A stretch of DNA of 64,000 nucleotides from CAIKAD01 sp041666245 (GCA_041666245.1 JBAYHG010000006.1:1-64000); one strand, 5' to 3'. Shown: positions 9,078-18,198, counted from the first letter of the stretch. A program made the numbers and translations. Notes: a model not told the origin generated them from the letters alone.

Positions 9078-11753
9078 TTACTTCTTCTTCGATCCCCCCG
9101 CCTTGGCAGCGACCGGTTTCTTCGCCGGAGTTTCCTCCGCAGGCTTCGTTGACTTCTTCGCTGCGCGTTTCACGCGGCGCTCTTCTTTCTCCAGTGCTTC
9201 CACTTCCTCCTCGCGCAGCTCCTCCGCCGCCTGCTGCACCGCCTCCTCACTCTCCTTGTCCTCCATCACGACGCTCATCGTGGCCACCTTGTCCTTGGCG
9301 TTGAGCCGCATGACGATGACACCCTGCGTGGCACGGCCGCGGCTGGGGATATCGCTGAGCTTCATGCGAATCATCTGGCCCTGCTTGGAAACGCACAAAA
9401 GATCGCCATTCTCGCCCGGCTGCAGCACCGCCCCACCCACGATATCGCCCGTCTTCGCCGTGAGCTGCGCCGCCTTCACGCCCGTCCCTCCCCTCCCCTG
9501 GAAGCGATATTCCGTGACCGCCGTCATCTTGCCGAGACCGTTCTCCATGACGACGAGGAGATTTGAGGCACCCGGATTCTGGATGAGCGCCGCTTCCACC
9601 ACGTAGTCTCCGGGCGCGATCTTGATGCCGCGGACGCCCGCCGCCGCGCGGCCCATGGAACGCACGTCATCCTCCTTGAACCGGATCGCCTTGCCCTTGC
9701 GCGTGAGAAGGAAAATCTCGTCCTTGCCGCTCGTCGCCACCACCCACTGGAGTTCGTCGCCGGAAGGCAGCTTCTGCGCGATGAGACCGGAGCGGCGGAT
9801 ATTCTCGAATTCAGAGATCTCGGTGCGCTTCACGCAGCCTTTGAGTGTCGCCATGAAGAGGAATTTCTTGTCCGAGAGATCGGACTTGAGGAAGGCCGTG
9901 ATGCGCTCCTCGGGCTGCAGCTGCAGCAAATTCACAATGGCCTGACCTTTTGCCGTGCGCCCCGCCTGAGGTAATTCATACACCGGCATGCGGAAGACGC
10001 GGCCGGTATTGGTGAAGCAGAGGATGTCGTCGTGGTTCATCACGTGGAGGAGCGAGAGCACTTCGTCGTCGTCCTTCGTCGTCATGCCGATCACGCCTTT
10101 GCCGCCGCGGTTCTGCGCGCGGAACTGCGAGGGGGAGAGGCGCTTCACGTACCCGGCGCGCGTGAGCGTGACGATCATCGGCGCATTGGGGATCGTGTCC
10201 TTCGCGCTGAACGAGCCGACCTCGTACGGCACGATCGTCGTGCGACGCGCGTCGCCGTACGCATTGCGGATCTCCGAGATCTCGTCTTTGAAGATCTTGT
10301 CCACCCGCTTCTTGTCCTTGAGGATCGCCTCGCACTCGGCGATGAACTTCTTCTTCTCCGCCAGCTCATCCTCGATCTTCTTGCGTTCCAACCCGGCCAG
10401 CGTCTGGAGGCGCATCTGGAGAATGGCGTCGGCCTGCAGGACGGAGAGCTTGAACTTCTTCACGAGGTTATCTTTGGCAATCTCTTTCGTCTCGCTCTTC
10501 TTGATCGTCTCGATGACCTTGTCGATATTGTCGAGCGCGATCGTGAGCCCCTCCAGGATGTGCGCCCGCTCCTTGGCACGGTCACGGTCAAAGGTGACGC
10601 GGCGCGTGATGACGACGCGTCGATGATCGATGAAGATCTGCAGCAGCTCCTGCAAATTCAGGAGGCGGGGCTGGATGCCGTCCGCGAGCGCGATCATGTT
10701 GTACCCGAAGCTCGTCTGGAGATCCGTGAGCTTGAAGAGTTGATTGAGGACCTTCTGCGGGTACGCGTCCTTCTTCAGCTCAATGATGATACGGACGTGT
10801 TCGTCGCGGTCGGATTCGTCGCGGATGTCGGAGACGCCCTGAATGATCTTGTCCGTCACCAGCTCCGCCATCCGCTGGATCATCGCGCTCTTGTTCACCT
10901 GGTACGGGATCTGGTTGATGCGGATCTGGTAGCGGCCATTCACCTCTTCGATCTCCGCCTTCCCGCGGAGCACCACTGAGCCGCGTCCCGTGAGGTATGC
11001 CTGCCGGAGCGCCTCCTTGTTGTACACGATGCCGCCGGTCGGGAAATCCGGCCCCTGCACGAATTGGAACAGATCCTCCACCGTCGCCTTCGGGTTATCC
11101 ACGAGATGGAGCAACGCATCGAGGAGCTCTCCCAAATTGTGCGGCGGGATGTTCGTCGCCATTCCCACGGCGATGCCGACCGTGCCGTTGAGGAGCAGGA
11201 GCGGAATCTTCGAGGGCAGGACCGAGGGTTCCTTGCGGGAGGAATCGTAGTTCGCGACGAAGTCCACCGTGTCCTTATCGATGTCCACGAGCATCTCATC
11301 CGTGATCTTGTCCATCCGGCACTCCGTGTAACGCATGGCAGCGGCGCCATCGCCGTCGATGCTTCCGAAGTTTCCCTGTCCGTCCACGAGCGTGTAACGC
11401 ATGGAGAAATCCTGTGCCATGCGAACGAGCGCTTCGTACACGGACGAATCGCCATGCGGGTGATATTTTCCAAGAACGTCTCCAACAACGAGCGCCGACT
11501 TGCGGTACTTGGCAGAAGACCGCAATCCCAGCTGCTGCATCGCGTAGAGGATGCGGCGGTGAACCGGCTTCATCCCATCCCGGGCATCGGGCAGCGCACG
11601 CGACACGATGACACTCATCGCGTAGCTCAAGTAGCTCTCTTCCATCTCTTGAACGATGGGCCGCGGGGCCAGGCGTCCGATGGTCGAGATTGTCTCTCCT
11701 CCGCCGGAAAGAGGCGGCTGAGAGGGGCCGGGTTTCGCTGCAGGTTCAGCCAT
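9078..11753 (-). CDS. gyrA: DNA gyrase subunit A
   Basis: GyrA breaks and rejoins DNA for negative supercoiling. The N-terminal domain is complete: PVHRRILYAM, then HPHGDSSVYEALVRMAQDF (residues 98-116, the quinolone-resistance region) and catalytic Tyr142 in AAAMRYTECR. The C-terminal pinwheel carries the GyrA-box QNRGGKG near residue 548, which separates it from ParC. The 891-residue length is typical, plus a Lys/Ala-rich tail. Position 87 (E. coli numbering) is Glu, as in many Gram-positives. gyrB is not adjacent. The ATG is followed by a Pro/Ala-rich 30-residue extension. Confidence 0.97.
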   Translation of the reverse strand: MAEPAAKPGPSQPPLSGGGETISTIGRLAPRPIVQEMEESYLSYAMSVIVSRALPDARDGMKPVHRRILYAMQQLGLRSSAKYRKSALVVGDVLGKYHPHGDSSVYEALVRMAQDFSMRYTLVDGQGNFGSIDGDGAAAMRYTECRMDKITDEMLVDIDKDTVDFVANYDSSRKEPSVLPSKIPLLLLNGTVGIAVGMATNIPPHNLGELLDALLHLVDNPKATVEDLFQFVQGPDFPTGGIVYNKEALRQAYLTGRGSVVLRGKAEIEEVNGRYQIRINQIPYQVNKSAMIQRMAELVTDKIIQGVSDIRDESDRDEHVRIIIELKKDAYPQKVLNQLFKLTDLQTSFGYNMIALADGIQPRLLNLQELLQIFIDHRRVVITRRVTFDRDRAKERAHILEGLTIALDNIDKVIETIKKSETKEIAKDNLVKKFKLSVLQADAILQMRLQTLAGLERKKIEDELAEKKKFIAECEAILKDKKRVDKIFKDEISEIRNAYGDARRTTIVPYEVGSFSAKDTIPNAPMIVTLTRAGYVKRLSPSQFRAQNRGGKGVIGMTTKDDDEVLSLLHVMNHDDILCFTNTGRVFRMPVYELPQAGRTAKGQAIVNLLQLQPEERITAFLKSDLSDKKFLFMATLKGCVKRTEISEFENIRRSGLIAQKLPSGDELQWVVATSGKDEIFLLTRKGKAIRFKEDDVRSMGRAAAGVRGIKIAPGDYVVEAALIQNPGASNLLVVMENGLGKMTAVTEYRFQGRGGTGVKAAQLTAKTGDIVGGAVLQPGENGDLLCVSKQGQMIRMKLSDIPSRGRATQGVIVMRLNAKDKVATMSVVMEDKESEEAVQQAAEELREEEVEALEKEERRVKRAAKKSTKPAEETPAKKPVAAKAGGSKKK

Positions 11754-11901
11754 AGGCAGTGGGCTTCTCTCTCCGGATCATACAGAATTTTCTCCCGGAT
11801 GAAAGGGCTAGAATGTACAATTTTCATTACAATTCGATTTAAGTCGCCATGACATTGACCCCGTGAAAATTGCTTCATACACTTGCCCGCCTCGTCCTTC
11901 T

Positions 11902-12339
11902 ATGAACACCCAGGAACTGCTCCGACTCTGCGGATTCCCCGACGACGGGGATACGTATTCGGCCGATGCCACCGAAGAGTGCGTTCTCCTGGGTCTCGAT
12001 CGTGTGAAATTGGAATTTCAAGGCAGACTTAGCCAAGTACTTTCCGTGGAAGACACTCTCCTGTTCATGGTGAGATTTGAGCAGCATCTGCAGAATATCT
12101 GGACTACCGCCTCCCGATTTCCACGCATACTGCAGCGAAGGGCTGAGATAGTTGGCCATATCCGATCGTTGCTTCGGAGCATGCCAAACGGCCTCGAGCG
12201 GGATGTGCAACTGTTCGGAGCATCGAATGACGAGAACCCACTCCAGAAGAAAGGAGTAGAATTGCCGGGATGCTCTCCGTGGTCGCCACCCCCATCGGCA
12301 ACCTCGGCGACATCACCCTCCGCGCCATCGAGACGTTGA
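11902..12339 (+). CDS. Hypothetical protein overlapping rsmI
   Basis: The ORF is open from GTG 11863, but ATG 11902 (MNTQELLRLCGF) is the better start. It encodes about 145 residues, largely helical, with no motif I recognise. Its last 70 bp overlap the start of rsmI in another frame. That part reads as low-complexity Pro/Ser, so the true gene may be shorter or the overlap a by-product. It is co-directional with rsmI and could be translationally coupled. Confidence 0.45.
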   Translation: MNTQELLRLCGFPDDGDTYSADATEECVLLGLDRVKLEFQGRLSQVLSVEDTLLFMVRFEQHLQNIWTTASRFPRILQRRAEIVGHIRSLLRSMPNGLERDVQLFGASNDENPLQKKGVELPGCSPWSPPPSATSATSPSAPSRR

Positions 12340-13040
12340 AGAGGTGTGATGCCGTCGTGTGCGAGGACACCCGCGTGACGGGGAATTTGCTGAAGCAGCT
12401 GGGGATCGGAGCGTGTCACGTTGAGCCCTTCGACAAGCTCAGAACAAGCTCCGTCAAAATGCGACACGCATGTCCACCCTTCGACTCCGCTCAGGGTGAC
12501 ACATTGAAGAAGGAATTTATCAGTTTCCACGGCTACAGCGACGAAGGGAAGCTCCACCACATTATGGAACGACTGCAGCGCGGCGAGCACCTCGCGCTCG
12601 TCTCCGACGCCGGCACGCCGGGCATCAGTGACCCCGGCTTCGCGCTGATTTCGAAAGCGCGGGAAGCGGGTATCAAGATCGAAGCCATTCCTGGACCGTC
12701 CGCCTTCCTCGCCGCCCTCTCCATCAGCGGCCTCCCCATCAACCACTTCGTCTACTTGGGATTTCTGCCACTCAAGAAAGGACGCAAAACATTGCTCGAG
12801 TCATTCAACAATGAGGAACGAACGATCGTCTTCTACGAATCCGTGCACCGCATCGAGAAGACGTTGAACGAGCTCGCGCACGTGCTGAAAGAACAGCCGG
12901 AACGAAAGGTCGTGATCGCGCGGGAGCTGACGAAAATGCATGAGGAAACCATCTCGACGACCATCCGTGACCTCGCCGCGGCGGCGGGTGCAGTGACGAA
13001 GAAAGGGGAATTTGTGGTGATCGTGGGCGCGCGACACTAA
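12270..13040 (+). CDS. rsmI: 16S rRNA (cytidine1402-2'-O)-methyltransferase RsmI
   Basis: SAM-dependent methylation of C1402 in the ribosomal P site. Family motifs are in order: VVATPIGNLGDITLRAIE at residues 4-21, CEDTRVTGNLL, ALVSDAGTPGISDPG, PGPSAFLAALSISGLP, GFLP, and IVFYESVHRI. Between LLKQLGI and FISFHGYSDEGK there is an in-frame insert of about 31 residues (near 48-78) that the family lacks. It is encoded by a palindromic element. The insert falls in a surface loop region, so activity may be kept. An AAAGGAG Shine-Dalgarno sits upstream of the ATG. Confidence 0.94.
   Translation: MLSVVATPIGNLGDITLRAIETLKRCDAVVCEDTRVTGNLLKQLGIGACHVEPFDKLRTSSVKMRHACPPFDSAQGDTLKKEFISFHGYSDEGKLHHIMERLQRGEHLALVSDAGTPGISDPGFALISKAREAGIKIEAIPGPSAFLAALSISGLPINHFVYLGFLPLKKGRKTLLESFNNEERTIVFYESVHRIEKTLNELAHVLKEQPERKVVIARELTKMHEETISTTIRDLAAAAGAVTKKGEFVVIVGARH
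12411..12504. repeat. Palindromic repeat element inserted in frame in rsmI
   Basis: The segment opens GCGTGTCACGTTGAGCCC and closes with the inverted form (ACCCTTCGACTCCGCTCAGG, then GTGACACA), giving an imperfect stem. The encoded FDKLRT/FDSAQGD peptide is typical of this widespread TTCGACTCCGCTCAGGGTGACA-type repeat. It is an even number of codons and leaves rsmI open. A relative lies in dinB at 53652-53732. Confidence 0.85.
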
Positions 13041-13046
13041 CAAGAA

Positions 13047-13062
13047 GGCCGCCCCGGCGGCC
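13047..13062. terminator. GC hairpin between convergent genes
   Basis: GGCCGCC-CC-GGCGGCC lies between rsmI (+) and the Ser-rich gene (-). The minus strand continues TTCTTGTT and the plus strand CTCTCGCTT, so it probably ends transcription from both sides, though neither side has a perfect U-run. Confidence 0.65.
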
Positions 13063-13085
13063 CTCTCGCTTGCATGCGCGTTGTT

Positions 13086-13655
13086 CTAGAGCAGATTGTC
13101 CGTCGACTGCCCCTCGAACTCCTCAGACGGAACAGACGTTCCGCAGAGCTTCGCGTCACTCTTGAATTGCTTCCAAGCCGTCTTCTTTGCATTCTTGAAA
13201 TTATTCCGCGCAGTCATGACGGAGGAACGATACGTCTTGTGAGCCGCCCTGATCGCCGTCTTGCGTTGAGAAGTATCGGCGATGGCCCAAGCGACCTTCA
13301 GTGCATCCTTGCGAACGGTGAGAGCGGACCTCGCAGCGGAGGTATAGGTATCGAACGCCGCAATGATGGCCGTGTCACGCTTGTCGACGGCAGAGATGAC
13401 ACAGGACACATCAATCTGCTTGTCATGCTTCTTCTTGTTCTTCGACGAAGAAGAAGACGTCGAAGATGAGGATGAAGCGAGAGATGAAGAGGAGGAAACT
13501 GAGGACACCGAGGACGAGGACGAGGAAATCGAAGAGGAGGAGGCATCGGAGGAGGAAGATGAGGAGGACGAGGAATCTGCCAGTGCGGAAGAAACGAGCA
13601 TCGTGGACACGAGAGCCACTGCCATGATGCCGGAAGAAAGTGAACGGATGGTCAT
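13086..13655 (-). CDS. Secreted Ser-rich linker protein, paralogue 1
   Basis: This 189-residue protein has a signal peptide (residues 1-26, ending SALA), a roughly 45-residue almost pure serine linker and a short Lys patch. A helical domain of about 110 residues follows, starting DVSCVISAVDKRD and ending with KLCGTSVP. The domain has one Cys near each end, suggesting a disulfide. It is clearly homologous to the next gene (13807-14232): shared DKRD-AIIAAFD, T-QRK-AI, and AWKQFK-DAK-C, with matching tails (GQS-D-LL). The serine tract looks like a spacer that holds the domain off the surface. No named family is recognised. Confidence 0.85.
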   Translation of the reverse strand: MTIRSLSSGIMAVALVSTMLVSSALADSSSSSSSSSDASSSSISSSSSSVSSVSSSSSLASSSSSTSSSSSKNKKKHDKQIDVSCVISAVDKRDTAIIAAFDTYTSAARSALTVRKDALKVAWAIADTSQRKTAIRAAHKTYRSSVMTARNNFKNAKKTAWKQFKSDAKLCGTSVPSEEFEGQSTDNLL

Positions 13656-13806
13656 AGGAAACGGGGAAAGAAGTAGATACGCCGCTGAAGACAGGAGTCT
13701 TTACGAAGTCTTACGAACGATGAATTGACTCTCCGAGAAAATATGTCTGGAAGACCTGCGAGCAATTGTCACAGCCATACGGCCTTCCCATTCGCTCGAC
13801 ATGCTC

Positions 13807-14232
13807 TCACAGCAGACTGTCCGCTGACTGCCCGTTCGATTCTTCGACCGGCAGAGACACCTTGCAGACCTTCGCATCGGCTTTGAACTGCTTCCACGCC
13901 TCCTTCCTCGCAATCCTGAACGTGGAGTTCGCGGACTTGATGGAATCGCGGTACGTCTTCCATGCGTCCTTGATGGCTGCCTTGCGTTGCGTGGCGTCCG
14001 TGATGCCCCAATCACTCTTGAGCGCGTTCATGCGCGCGACGAGAGCGGTTCGCTCGGAGGCCGCGTAAAGATCGAATGCGGCAATGATGGCGTCATCGCG
14101 CTTGTCCAATGCGGTAATGACACAGGCGGAATCGATGGGCGGCTTCGACGAAGATGACGAGGATGTTGCCAGCGCGGTGGAGACGAGCATGGTGGATGCC
14201 AGCGCGACCGCAACAATAATGGTGAGACGCAT
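13807..14232 (-). CDS. Secreted helical protein, paralogue 2
   Basis: The start MRLTIIVAVALA (ATG at 14232) is chosen because it opens a signal peptide; an upstream in-frame ATG at 14280 would bury it. The mature part has only a six-serine linker, then the same Cys-flanked helical domain as the adjacent paralogue (ITALDKRDDAIIAAFD, KQFKADAKVC). The pair looks like a tandem duplication in which the Ser linker has changed length. Both are exported; the function is unknown. Confidence 0.85.
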   Translation of the reverse strand: MRLTIIVAVALASTMLVSTALATSSSSSSKPPIDSACVITALDKRDDAIIAAFDLYAASERTALVARMNALKSDWGITDATQRKAAIKDAWKTYRDSIKSANSTFRIARKEAWKQFKADAKVCKVSLPVEESNGQSADSLL

Positions 14233-14341
14233 GGGAAGAATGGAAGGAGATAAGGGACAAGTCACTCCTGAAGACAGCATGCTCTCAGAATCCTTCCAGA
14301 GAAATATGATCGATGATTTTCTCTCTCCCTCTCTCCGTTCC

Positions 14342-15619
14342 TCAAAACAGCACCTTGAGAGGATCGATGTTGGAACCGCTCTTGATCACTTCAAGGTGCA
14401 AATGTTCTCCCGTCGTGAGGATTCCGGCGCCCGGTGTGCCCGGTCTGCCGCCCGAGAGGCCGATGGGTTCCCCCTGCACGATCTCCTGCCCCTGCGTCAC
14501 CACCACTTCAGAGAGGTGCCCGTAGAGCGTGGCGTACCCGCCACGATGACCGATGAGGACGTACGTGTACCCGGTCGCTCCGCCGTCGCGGACGAGGAAG
14601 ATAATCCCGTCGGCCGCCGCCTTGACCGGCGTGCCCTGCGACTGGGCGATGTCCGCGCCTTCATGCGGAACCCCGAAGCGCTCCAGATAACCCGCATCGT
14701 GGAAAGTGGCCGTGATCCTTCCCTTCAAAGGCCAGAGGAACGCCGGCGTGTACGCTGTCGCGGAACCTTTCGCCGCCTGCGGATCGAGCAGCCCTTTCTC
14801 CATGAGGACACGCTCAGCCTTCTCGCGGAGTTTCGCATCAATGCGTTCCAATTGTCCCTGCAAACGCAGCACATCGGCGTGGACCTGGTCCATGATCCGC
14901 TGCGCTTCCTTGAGCTGCGCTTCACTTGCGGCGACGGTCCGCTCTGCATGTGCGAGAGTGTCACCTACTTTCCGCGCCTCCGCGCTGAGCGCCTCATGGC
15001 GTGCTTCGAGCGCGAACAATGCACTGCCACTTCCTGACGTCACACTTGCGATTTCCTGCTCCCGCTGGAGCGCCGTGGCATCCTGCAGAAGAGCGAGGTG
15101 CGTCAGGAGATCCTGCTGAACCCGCACGGACGCACGCTCATGGAAGAAGGCATCACGCGCATTTCCGGACAATTGTCTCAGGAACGGCTGCAGGAGACGC
15201 GGCCCTGTCTCCATCGCGAGCCGCTGCACAGAAAACTCCCGCATGTACTGACTGGAGAGCTCGAGTTGCTTCGCCTCGAACGCACGCAGGCGCTGGAGAT
15301 CGACGAAGGTCTGGTCCGACTGGTGCCCCATGATCGCCACCGCGTCACGGAGCTTCCGGATCTCGAAACGCACCTCCCGCACCTCCTTGCCGATGGCGGC
15401 GAGACGTGCACGCGCCTCCAGGACGGTCTTCTCGCTGCGACGTCCCGTCGCCTGCGCGGCGCTGCGCGTGCGGTACGTGTCATTCGCCTTCTCGAGTGCG
15501 AGGGAGAATTGTTCTTTGATCACCCCGCGGACATCTCCACTGAGCACCGTACCGACGAGGGACGGCACGAGGACGAGGCCCAGGAGCATCAGGATGACGA
15601 AGCGGTTGTGATGTGTCAT
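14342..15619 (-). CDS. M23 family metallopeptidase with coiled coil (EnvC/NlpD-like)
   Basis: This 425-residue envelope protein has an N-terminal signal or anchor (residues 8-27), a long coiled coil (about 30-270) and a C-terminal LytM/peptidase M23 domain. Zinc ligands are visible in HEGADI (the H-x3-D motif) and HLHLEV (the HxH motif), with the family's GYATLYGHLSE core. Catalytic residues are intact, so it may cut peptidoglycan cross-links itself or activate an amidase during division. It is transcribed away from ruvA, and the shared upstream gap holds an inverted word array. Confidence 0.9.
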   Translation of the reverse strand: MTHHNRFVILMLLGLVLVPSLVGTVLSGDVRGVIKEQFSLALEKANDTYRTRSAAQATGRRSEKTVLEARARLAAIGKEVREVRFEIRKLRDAVAIMGHQSDQTFVDLQRLRAFEAKQLELSSQYMREFSVQRLAMETGPRLLQPFLRQLSGNARDAFFHERASVRVQQDLLTHLALLQDATALQREQEIASVTSGSGSALFALEARHEALSAEARKVGDTLAHAERTVAASEAQLKEAQRIMDQVHADVLRLQGQLERIDAKLREKAERVLMEKGLLDPQAAKGSATAYTPAFLWPLKGRITATFHDAGYLERFGVPHEGADIAQSQGTPVKAAADGIIFLVRDGGATGYTYVLIGHRGGYATLYGHLSEVVVTQGQEIVQGEPIGLSGGRPGTPGAGILTTGEHLHLEVIKSGSNIDPLKVLF

Positions 15620-15673
15620 TTCCTTATAGTATAGCAGAATTCCGGAAGATTGGCAGTCCTCTCATAACGAGGA

Positions 15674-15754
15674 AATACCAAATCCCAAGCCCCAAGGAAC
15701 CAAATCCCAAGAACGAGACTTCGATTGGGATTTGGGGCTTGGTACTTGAGGCTT
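15674..15754. repeat. Inverted word array (AATCCCAAG family) upstream of ruvA
   Basis: The left arm 15674-15712 carries AATCCCAAGCCCCAAGG and AATCCCAAG. The right arm 15724-15754 carries GGGATTTGGGGCTTGG. It occupies the divergent gap between the M23 gene and ruvA. Sister copies lie at 17738, 22791, 39742 and 50867. Confidence 0.88.
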
Positions 15755-15788
15755 CGGCAGCATGGAAAGAATGTGCTATCTTCTCCGT

Positions 15789-16367
15789 ATGATCGCTCAC
15801 CTGCGCGGCACGATCCACAAACTCGGCATCGGAGAAGTCATCGTGGACGTGGGCGGAGTCGGGTACCGCGTGGCCGTGCCGACCGGCGTGTGGGACGCGC
15901 TGGAGGAGACGCGACACGCAATGCTCTGGACCTCCTCCTACATCCGGGAGGACCGCTTCGACCTCTTCGGATTCTCCGATCGTCAGGGACAAATCCTCTT
16001 CGAAGAATTCCTGAAACTCGACGGCGTGGGACCGAAGCTGGCACTGGAACTCTGCTCCGTACCCAGATCTCTCCTCCTTCGCGCCGCACACGAGCAGGAC
16101 GCAAGCACGCTCCAGAGCATCAAAGGTGTCGGGAGGAGAACTGCGGAGAAGCTCCTCGTGGAATTGAAGGCGCTCCTCGAGAGACATCCGGATATCCTCG
16201 GAACATCTTCTCCGGAGGACGTGCCGCACGAGTTCGATCGTGACGCCATCGCCGCCCTCGCGGCACTCGGGTACGAATCTTCCGTTGTCATCGCTGCGCT
16301 TCGTGCACTGCCGGCAGACATCAAATCGACGGAGGGCAGAGTCGCGGCCGCCCTGCGCTCATTGTGA
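15789..16367 (+). CDS. ruvA: Holliday junction branch migration complex subunit RuvA
   Basis: RuvA binds four-way junctions and loads RuvB. The start MIAHLRGTIHKLG (ATG 15789) matches the family; the frame is open 9 codons further upstream. The OB-fold is followed by two helix-hairpin-helix motifs, LDGVGPKLAL (about 77-86) and IKGVGRRTAEKLL (about 111-123). A C-terminal UBA-like domain (DAIAALAALGY) contacts RuvB. At 192 residues it is of normal length. ruvB and ruvC are not adjacent. Confidence 0.96.
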   Translation: MIAHLRGTIHKLGIGEVIVDVGGVGYRVAVPTGVWDALEETRHAMLWTSSYIREDRFDLFGFSDRQGQILFEEFLKLDGVGPKLALELCSVPRSLLLRAAHEQDASTLQSIKGVGRRTAEKLLVELKALLERHPDILGTSSPEDVPHEFDRDAIAALAALGYESSVVIAALRALPADIKSTEGRVAAALRSL

Positions 16368-16452
16368 GTCGCTACGGCCTTTTCGGCTTCCTCCCGATCG
16401 TTTCTCAACTGAGGTAGAACCTCCGTGCGGGTAGGGTGTAGAATCGCCCAAC

Positions 16453-17736
16453 ATGCTTCACGTCGATATCAATGGGACGCTGGCGAAGACCATCACGCCC
16501 TCCATGGGTATCCCCGACCAGGAGATGGTCGCCCTGCGGACCTCCATGCGGCGCTACGTGCAGGACTGGCTTGCGGAACGGCAGAAGGGACAGCACGTGT
16601 GGTCCATGGATCCGTACAACAAGCACACGGTGGAACGCGTGAAAGAAGCGGCGATCCGCGCGAAGGGCGAGGGCATCGAGACGGTCGTGTGGATCGGCAT
16701 CGGCGGATCCGGCCTCGGACCGCGGGTGATTCAGGAAGTGTTCGAGGGGCCGGAGACGCTCGAATTCATCGTGCTCGACTCCATCGATCCGGCCGTGCTG
16801 GAGCACTACCTCGCCATCATCAACTGGAAAGCGACATTGGTCGTCGTCGCCAGCAAGTCGGGCGACACGCTGGAACCCATGAGCACCTTCTTCCTCTGCT
16901 GGGAACAGCTCCGGCGAACGAGGAAGGAACGCGCGGCGGAACGCGTGATCGCGCTCACCGATCCGGAGACCGGTTTTCTCCGCACATTCTGCCTGGAAAA
17001 CGGCATCCAGATGCTCCCGATCCCCTCCGGTGTCGGCGGCCGTTTCTCCATCTTCACCCCCATCGGCCTGCTCCCGATCGCCCTCCTCGACGGAGACACG
17101 GAGAGCTTCGTTCGCGGTGCGAAGGAGATGGACACGCTCTGCCAGCAGACCGTCCTGGAAGAGAACCCCGCTGCTCTCCTGGCCGCCGTACAGTACGTGC
17201 TGGACACGAAGCGCGGGTACAACGTGCGCGTCATCATGCCCTACGGCCAGCGCCTCGCCTCCCTCGGACGCTGGAACCAGCAGCTCATCGCCGAGAGCCT
17301 GGGGAAGAAGGAGACAGCCAACCCCATTCCCCTCTCCGCCGTCGGCACGCAGGACCAACACTCGCTCCTCCAGCAGTGGATGGCCGGCCCCCGCCGCACG
17401 TGGCACCTCTTCATCCGCGAGATCGAGAAACCTCGCCTCTACCTGCCGGAGTCCCTCCCCGATCCGTGGGGATTCATCGCGGGCAAGACCATGGGCCAGC
17501 TCCTCGACGCCTGCTACGAAGGCACGAGCCGCGCCCTTACCGCGGCCAAGCGTCCTTCGGCGACCATCGCCCTCACCCGCCTCGACAGCTTTCACCTGGG
17601 TCAGCTCTTCTTCCTCCTCATGACCGAAGTCGTCCTCCTCGGCAAGCTCTACCGCATCGATCCGTACGGGCAGCCCGCCGTGGAGATCGGGAAGAAAATC
17701 ACAAAGGACATCTTGATGCATGGGAGGGAAGAGTGA
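16453..17736 (+). CDS. pgi: Glucose-6-phosphate isomerase
   Basis: Interconverts glucose-6-phosphate and fructose-6-phosphate. SIS-type sugar-phosphate motifs are clear: WIGIGGSGLGPRV near residue 76, the phosphate-binding KSGDTLEP near 136, and SGVGGRFSIFTPIGLLP near 195. The HSLLQQWMAGP and C-terminal KITKDIL regions also fit. The 427-residue length fits the shorter bacterial/Thermotoga-like form rather than the 550-residue enterobacterial one. It lies 86 bp after ruvA, and the TGA stop is directly followed by an inverted word array. Confidence 0.95.
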   Translation: MLHVDINGTLAKTITPSMGIPDQEMVALRTSMRRYVQDWLAERQKGQHVWSMDPYNKHTVERVKEAAIRAKGEGIETVVWIGIGGSGLGPRVIQEVFEGPETLEFIVLDSIDPAVLEHYLAIINWKATLVVVASKSGDTLEPMSTFFLCWEQLRRTRKERAAERVIALTDPETGFLRTFCLENGIQMLPIPSGVGGRFSIFTPIGLLPIALLDGDTESFVRGAKEMDTLCQQTVLEENPAALLAAVQYVLDTKRGYNVRVIMPYGQRLASLGRWNQQLIAESLGKKETANPIPLSAVGTQDQHSLLQQWMAGPRRTWHLFIREIEKPRLYLPESLPDPWGFIAGKTMGQLLDACYEGTSRALTAAKRPSATIALTRLDSFHLGQLFFLLMTEVVLLGKLYRIDPYGQPAVEIGKKITKDILMHGREE

Positions 17737-17737
17737 G

Positions 17738-17812
17738 AAATCCCAAGCCCCAAGAACCAAGGACGATTTTTTTCGAGAATCTTGGGATTTGGCACTTGGG
17801 ATTTGGGGCTTT
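17738..17812. repeat. Inverted word array (AATCCCAAG family) after pgi
   Basis: Left arm AATCCCAAGCCCCAAG at 17738-17764; right arm CTTGGGATTTGGCACTTGGG and GGGATTTGGGGCTT at 17779-17812. A TTTTTTT tract sits in the loop. It begins 2 nt after the pgi stop, and could act as a terminator or 3' mRNA stem. Confidence 0.88.
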
Positions 17813-17877
17813 CGCGACTACAATGAGGGCCTAAATTCTGCTGTGAAACTTCCTCCTATCACCTCCCACTTTCTCAG

Positions 17878-18198
17878 ATGACCAAAGCGATCTCTGACGC
17901 TCAATTCGAAATCGAAGTCGTCCAGTCGAAGGTTCCTGTCGTCATCGATTTCTGGGCTCCGTGGTGCGGCCCCTGCAAAGCGATGGGCCCCACCATCGAT
18001 GAGCTCGACGCCGACTACGCAGGCAAGGTGAAGTTCGTGAAGATGAACGTCGATGAGAACGGGGAGTCCGCCGGGAAATTCAACGTGATGAGCATCCCCA
18101 CGTTCATCGTCTTCAAGGACGGACAGCCGAAGAAGGCCTTCATCGGAGCGAGACCGAAAGAGGACATGAAACGCGAGATTGATGGAGCCATCGCTTGA
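17878..18198 (+). CDS. trxA: Thioredoxin
   Basis: A 106-residue cytosolic thiol-disulfide reductant. The active site WCGPC is at residues 29-33, followed by the conserved MSIPTFIVFKDG with the cis-Pro. Length and pattern are those of classical TrxA. No thioredoxin reductase is in the window. Its 3' end (KREIDGAIA-stop) is repeated with only synonymous changes 158 bp further on (see 18325-18357). Confidence 0.96.
   Translation: MTKAISDAQFEIEVVQSKVPVVIDFWAPWCGPCKAMGPTIDELDADYAGKVKFVKMNVDENGESAGKFNVMSIPTFIVFKDGQPKKAFIGARPKEDMKREIDGAIA

Noticed and set aside
13363..13728. Asp/Glu-rich ORF on plus over the Ser-rich gene
   Set aside because: It is the complement of the poly-serine tract (TCN/GAN); the minus strand has a signal peptide and a paralogue.
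16405..17760. 451-codon ORF antisense to pgi
   Set aside because: The plus strand encodes an unmistakable glucose-6-phosphate isomerase over the same bases; the antisense frame is open only because of GC-rich codon bias.
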